This document shows positions 60,671 to 64,000 of a stretch of 64,000 nt of DNA, in pieces (the first letter of the stretch is position 1; each line of letters begins with the position of its first letter). A program made the translations under genes and the position numbers. Location of the stretch: NCBI GenBank assembly GCA_029258825.1, contig JAPDKA010000003.1, forward strand, positions 130,065 to 194,064. The letters are read 5' to 3'. The DNA comes from an archaeon (lineage in GTDB: Archaea; Nanobdellota; Nanobdellia; Pacearchaeales; JAPDKA01). The notes below the pieces were generated by a model. That model ran no database searches. It saw nothing but the letters and a program-made list of their open reading frames with translations, and was not told the origin of the DNA.

Positions 60671-61095
60671 ATATCACACACAATTCTTGCTTTAAAACCT
60701 TTTTCAGTTTCTTGCAACTTAAAATCATAATAAGCTATGCCTTTAACAAGCGTACCAGATTTTTCTATACTAATTGGCTCGCCCCAAGCAGTTGCTTTAA
60801 GCACATAACCATTATTTTGTTTAATTACATGAACTTCAAACTTACTAAAAAACATTTTATCTATATCGACACTAGCAATAAGTGCATCAAGCCAATCAAG
60901 CATTAATGCTGTTAAAGTTTCTGCTTCAAGCTGAAAGGTTTCTTGCTTTGATGGATTCACAGCATTAACATCACAGATAATGCTAAACAAACCATATGCT
61001 GCATTTTCAAACAGTTCATCAATAGTTTTACCATATGCTTCAAAGGCCACATCAGACGTTGTATCTTCTATTATTTTGAATTTATCTTCTACCAT
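60667..61095 (-). CDS. archease (RtcB ligase cofactor)
   Basis: The 142-residue protein matches archease, which helps the RtcB ligase join tRNA halves and broken RNA. The start FKIIEDTTSDVAFEAYG corresponds to the usual EHTADIG region; the conserved His is Asp11 here, though the later Asp is kept. Near the end the family TYHD reads AYYD, again losing a His. The C-terminal IVCDI is normal. It is upstream of cca and overlaps it by four bases. RtcB is not in this window. Confidence 0.9.
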   Translation of the reverse strand: MVEDKFKIIEDTTSDVAFEAYGKTIDELFENAAYGLFSIICDVNAVNPSKQETFQLEAETLTALMLDWLDALIASVDIDKMFFSKFEVHVIKQNNGYVLKATAWGEPISIEKSGTLVKGIAYYDFKLQETEKGFKARIVCDI

Positions 61096-61118
61096 TTACA
61101 TGAATTCTACATTAAATT

Positions 61119-61553
61119 TTATTTATTTATCCAAATATACATATATACTACAATCCTACTCTTCGGATTTATCACAATATTCTCACTGTATATTTCTTTA
61201 CCTTCTGGCAATTCAGGCTTATACACGATTTCTGAAATAGACAAGCTAAAGTTATATGCTAATTGAGGCATGAAAGCAAGTTCTTCTTTAGTTTGATCGA
61301 ATAAAAATTGTAATGCATTACAATCAGAAATAAAAAACTCTCCTGTATTGGCACAATCTATTAAATCTGAAACAAGTGTAGTATTGGTAGGGACTAATTT
61401 ATAAAGGAGAGAATAAGCAATTGAAGATAAATAAGCTCCAGTGTCTTGTTCTGGTACTATTCTTGAGCTTAGTAAAGCCATTATACCGATAAGCATAAGT
61501 AAAGAAATTACAGACTCAACGACCTTCAACCATGCTTTTTTATTTTTTTCCAT
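61119..61553 (-). CDS. pilin-like exported protein
   Basis: The 144-residue product begins with a basic stretch ending KKA, then WLKVVES and a hydrophobic helix (about 14-30), so a class III prepilin signal is plausible. The outer part of about 110 residues has two Cys (DLIDC, SDCNAL). It is the last of four same-strand genes reading platform, platform, pilin-like, pilin-like. A minor pilin is likely. Confidence 0.72.
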   Translation of the reverse strand: MEKNKKAWLKVVESVISLLMLIGIMALLSSRIVPEQDTGAYLSSIAYSLLYKLVPTNTTLVSDLIDCANTGEFFISDCNALQFLFDQTKEELAFMPQLAYNFSLSISEIVYKPELPEGKEIYSENIVINPKSRIVVYMYIWINK

Positions 61554-61594
61554 TCTTTAAACCTATTCTTTATTTTTTCTTTATATTTTTCAAT

Positions 61595-62320
61595 TTACCA
61601 AATATAAAAATCGAAAAATACAACTTGCATTTTTCCTTGCCTTACCATTGTTTCTGAAATTGTGTACGATGCGACTGTAGCACCTTTAGGAATTTCCCTC
61701 ATCATTCTAAACAGTTCATTATTAGCAGCGTCTCTAACAACTATTCCAAAATTAGCATTTGCTTTCCCAATAAGGGACGTCTTTACATTTTGATAATCAT
61801 TATAATAACTATCATTTAAAATTTTTAACCGATTATATGAGACATACAAAGTAGGGGCTGGCTGACTACAACTTATTCTAGCATTACACACACTGCATTC
61901 TTTACTTCTGGTTTCGTCTGCACTCATTGATTCTTCACAAGAAAATAATACAGTAAAATCATTGCCTACAGTTGCATCCAAGTATAAGTTTGAACCAGAA
62001 ACCCAAAAATCAACTTCATTACCTGAGATAACTTCAAGGTTTGTTTTAGTAAGGGGGGTACCACATACAGAGGAAGCATCATCGATGTCAACAACATAAC
62101 AATCACAATCCGAACCACTTGAGAGAATATCACATCCAAAAACGAAAACTGGAGTAGTCAAGTTATTAAACACGTTCTGTGCAAGTGTATTCAAAATAGA
62201 CCTATGCAAAATCAACTTTTGTATAGGTGTAAAGAAAGAAAGCATAAGGAGAATGCCAACAAGGAATATGCCAAAAGCAATAGCAACTTCAATGTGAACT
62301 AATGCCTTTTTTGTAACCAT
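61595..62320 (-). CDS. type IV pilin-like protein, Cys-rich
   Basis: The 241-residue product starts MVTKKA followed by LVHIE and a helix to about residue 28: a cut after Ala leaves Glu at +5, the classic pilin rule. The outer domain has about ten Cys in pairs (CDCY, CSVC), pointing to disulfides suited to heat. ATG 62320 is chosen because a strong AGAGGTGAAA Shine-Dalgarno ends right before it; the GTG at 62326 lies inside that signal. It follows the T2SSF genes directly and is a candidate structural pilin. Confidence 0.8.
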   Translation of the reverse strand: MVTKKALVHIEVAIAFGIFLVGILLMLSFFTPIQKLILHRSILNTLAQNVFNNLTTPVFVFGCDILSSGSDCDCYVVDIDDASSVCGTPLTKTNLEVISGNEVDFWVSGSNLYLDATVGNDFTVLFSCEESMSADETRSKECSVCNARISCSQPAPTLYVSYNRLKILNDSYYNDYQNVKTSLIGKANANFGIVVRDAANNELFRMMREIPKGATVASYTISETMVRQGKMQVVFFDFYIW

Positions 62321-62397
62321 TTTCACCTCTTTTTATATTTAGAGTATTAAATTAAAGTATTAAAAGAGGTTTAAAATATTTACCATTTATGTCCCAT

Positions 62398-63246
62398 TTA
62401 TGTCATGAAAACCTTTGCACCCGTTGTTATGATATAAGCAAGAGCCATTAACACCACTGAATGTTTAATTCCAGCTTTGATAAAACCTTCTGAAAGTTTG
62501 CCTATAACAAGCCCTGCAAACAAACCTTGAATTAACATTAAAGCCAGAAAAAGGTTGTCCATCAATTTTTGTGAGACAGTCACACCACCTATATTTACAT
62601 TACCAACACTCATAACCCCACCTGAAACAGATTGCAATGTACCTTGCATAAGTGGAATAAATTTGAATTCAACAATGATCATAATTATAATAAAAATGAT
62701 AAAAATCATATAACCTTGCATTACCATACTGTAAACATTTGCACGTCTCTCTTTATGCATCTCTTCTATTTGTGTGATTGATTTAAGCACAGACTCTAAA
62801 ATTGTGTCAATCTTACCACCAGCACGCTCTGCCTGGCTTATTAGCTCGACTGCTCTCGCTATTAACTCGCTTCGCGTTTCATAAGCAAAAATCATCAATG
62901 CTTTTCTTACAGGAATGCCCAACGCAATTTGATTGGCTAGCTTTTTCACATGAACAGTTAACGCACCGAAATCTTTGTTTGAAACATTAATAATCGCTCT
63001 TGGAATTGGCGTACCGGTTTTAACACTTTCCACAAGGTTGCGAATAAATTCAAGAAACATCTCTTCTTTTTCCTTTACTTTACTCATAGAAAGTGTAAAA
63101 TCAAGCAAAAATGGTAATACAACAATTATGAAAGCTATGCCTAACAAAAAGTAAAACAGATCTTGTCTAAAAAATAGCAAGAAGTCCAGCACAAGAACTG
63201 CAAAAAACATTATGATGCCCATCCAATGTATTTTTCGGAGTTTCAT
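62398..63246 (-). CDS. type II/IV secretion platform protein (T2SSF, TadC/FlaJ-like)
   Basis: The 282-residue membrane protein has two N-terminal helices (about 10-50), a T2SSF cytosolic helical domain (65-170, FLEFIRNLVESVKTGTPIPRAI), then two or three C-terminal helices. Such proteins form the base on which an ATPase assembles pilins. It follows a second T2SSF gene with 15 bases between them, as in archaeal pilus loci where TadB- and TadC-like halves are paired. Confidence 0.9.
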   Translation of the reverse strand: MKLRKIHWMGIIMFFAVLVLDFLLFFRQDLFYFLLGIAFIIVVLPFLLDFTLSMSKVKEKEEMFLEFIRNLVESVKTGTPIPRAIINVSNKDFGALTVHVKKLANQIALGIPVRKALMIFAYETRSELIARAVELISQAERAGGKIDTILESVLKSITQIEEMHKERRANVYSMVMQGYMIFIIFIIIMIIVEFKFIPLMQGTLQSVSGGVMSVGNVNIGGVTVSQKLMDNLFLALMLIQGLFAGLVIGKLSEGFIKAGIKHSVVLMALAYIITTGAKVFMT

Positions 63247-63261
63247 TTTTTGCTTATACTT

Positions 63262-64000
63262 TTAACCTGGTGGTTGCGTTATCTGCAAAAATATCAAAAA
63301 GCCTATATTTAACATTATGATTAAACCTATGCTAATCATTGCTATACTTGCTGGTGATAGACCTGCTATCGCACTACCCAATAAGTTTATCAATACTAGC
63401 ACAAGCATAAAAATGAGTGGGGCAGTAATAAGCAATCCTGTATAGATGTCTGCATATGTGTTTGATGCTTGCATAAACTTCTTTCTTTCGAGCCTATAAT
63501 CTACAAACAAAGAATCTGCTTTTTGTTCAAAATAAACCTGTAAATTACCTCCTGTGGTTAGTGTTAATACAATACCATTCAGTAATTCTACAAGTTTCTT
63601 GTTTGATATGAAACGAACAGAGTTTTTTATAGCACTTATTAAGTCTATGCCATAAACATTCATTTGATTAACAATTTTTTTTATTTCTGTTGAAACTGCT
63701 TTATATTCCTTTGAAGAAGCCATCAACTCGAAGATTTTAGCAGGCTCTATTCCGGCACTTGCTATAGATGCCATATACAAAGCTGCAAAAGGTAGTTCTG
63801 ATTGTATGCGTCTGCTTATGCTTTTTGCCTGAGCAGAAGGGTAAGTAAAGAAAAATACAAACGTTAAAGCAGAGGCTATTATTGAAAAAGCAAGAAAACG
63901 TAAAAACCTAGCAATATTAAAGCTAGTAATTTTTATACCTTCAAAAACTGAAAAGGAAAAAAACGTGAATACCAAGGAAAGTATTAAACCTAAAATAAAT
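63262..64000 (-). CDS. T2SSF pilus platform protein (N-terminus beyond window)
   Basis: At least 245 residues are visible and the frame stays open to the right edge, so the start is outside. Two early helices are followed by a T2SSF helical domain (SIASAGIEPAKIFELMASSKEY, TGGNLQVYFEQKADSL) and two C-terminal helices, ending LQITQPPG. Partner of the platform gene downstream. The matching ATPase gene is probably just outside the window. Confidence 0.9.
   Translation of the reverse strand, partial: FILGLILSLVFTFFSFSVFEGIKITSFNIARFLRFLAFSIIASALTFVFFFTYPSAQAKSISRRIQSELPFAALYMASIASAGIEPAKIFELMASSKEYKAVSTEIKKIVNQMNVYGIDLISAIKNSVRFISNKKLVELLNGIVLTLTTGGNLQVYFEQKADSLFVDYRLERKKFMQASNTYADIYTGLLITAPLIFMLVLVLINLLGSAIAGLSPASIAMISIGLIIMLNIGFLIFLQITQPPG

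Noticed and set aside
1..64000. CRISPR arrays, insertion sequences, integrases, rRNA
   Set aside because: No regular spaced repeats, transposase-like products or rRNA-like GC blocks were seen on either strand.

Overview
The window looks like a piece of an AT-rich archaeal chromosome from a DPANN-type lineage, most like Woesearchaeota, Pacearchaeota or Nanoarchaeota. That placement is an inference from gene content. The archaeal markers are eS1, eL44 and eS27 ribosomal proteins, aIF2-alpha, aEF1-beta, Nop10, GINS, RNase P Rpp30, archaeal CCA-adding enzyme, archease, a thermosome and archaeal SRP RNA. A full-length reverse gyrase, and tRNA and SRP RNA genes far richer in G+C than their surroundings, point to a hyperthermophile. 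Many genes have a TATA box such as TTTTTAAA about 25 bases before the start codon, so leaderless mRNAs are likely. A smaller set (envelope, pilin-like and acetate kinase genes) has a strong AGAGGTG Shine-Dalgarno. I used both signals to correct several starts.

Layout. 0-0.7 kb: end of an unknown gene, then tRNA-Lys, tRNA-Cys and a tRNA-Pro with an unusual A34. 0.7-6.3 kb: aspartyl-tRNA synthetase, unknown genes, and the vesicle-linked ArvA/ArvB/ArvC module. 6.3-11 kb: two large exported proteins (PKD; transglutaminase). 11-14.4 kb: DHH phosphoesterase, diadenylate cyclase DisA, acetate kinase. 14.5-24.3 kb: PEP synthase, nucleotidyltransferase, TIM-barrel protein, DRG-like GTPase, patatin, M16 peptidase, ureohydrolase and ThpR. 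24.3-30.8 kb: a Hef-like nuclease and a Hef-like helicase as separate genes, plus a CobO adenosyltransferase and a B12-dependent ribonucleotide reductase.

30.8-33.1 kb: a translation operon (eS27, aIF2-alpha, Nop10, PAC2, zinc ribbon, aEF1-beta). 33.1-36.4 kb: seven small or medium membrane genes on one strand, several starting like type IV pilins, around a membrane-anchored lytic transglycosylase. This is my main candidate for an undescribed system. 36.4-42.1 kb: tRNA-Val, a GGDEF protein, a membrane protein, tRNA-Thr, the eS1-eL44-GINS-ApgM operon, and an exported NagZ-like glycosidase. 42.1-50.6 kb: FtsY, a secreted Cys-rich protein, SRP RNA, a MEMO protein, RNase P subunit, DUF357, NifX-like protein, a split permease whose second half needs a -1 frameshift, YjbQ, Tmk and Cmk. 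50.6-58.7 kb: tRNA-Ala overlapping reverse gyrase, a PduO adenosyltransferase directly behind tRNA-Lys, small membrane proteins, tRNA-Asp and the thermosome. 58.8-64 kb: CBS protein, CCA enzyme, archease, two pilin-like proteins and two T2SSF pilus platform proteins, the last running off the window.

How it fits together. The pilin-like genes at 33-36 kb and the platform genes at 61-64 kb could form one or two type IV pilus-like machines. The lytic transglycosylase and the NagZ-like enzyme both belong to families that act on bacterial peptidoglycan, which archaea lack, so attack on or contact with bacteria is one reading. Two cyclic dinucleotide synthases (DisA, GGDEF) suggest second-messenger signalling. 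Two types of cobalamin adenosyltransferase sit in the same window as an adenosylcobalamin-dependent ribonucleotide reductase. I saw no rRNA, CRISPR array, transposase or integrase, and no gene-free stretch longer than 300 bases.
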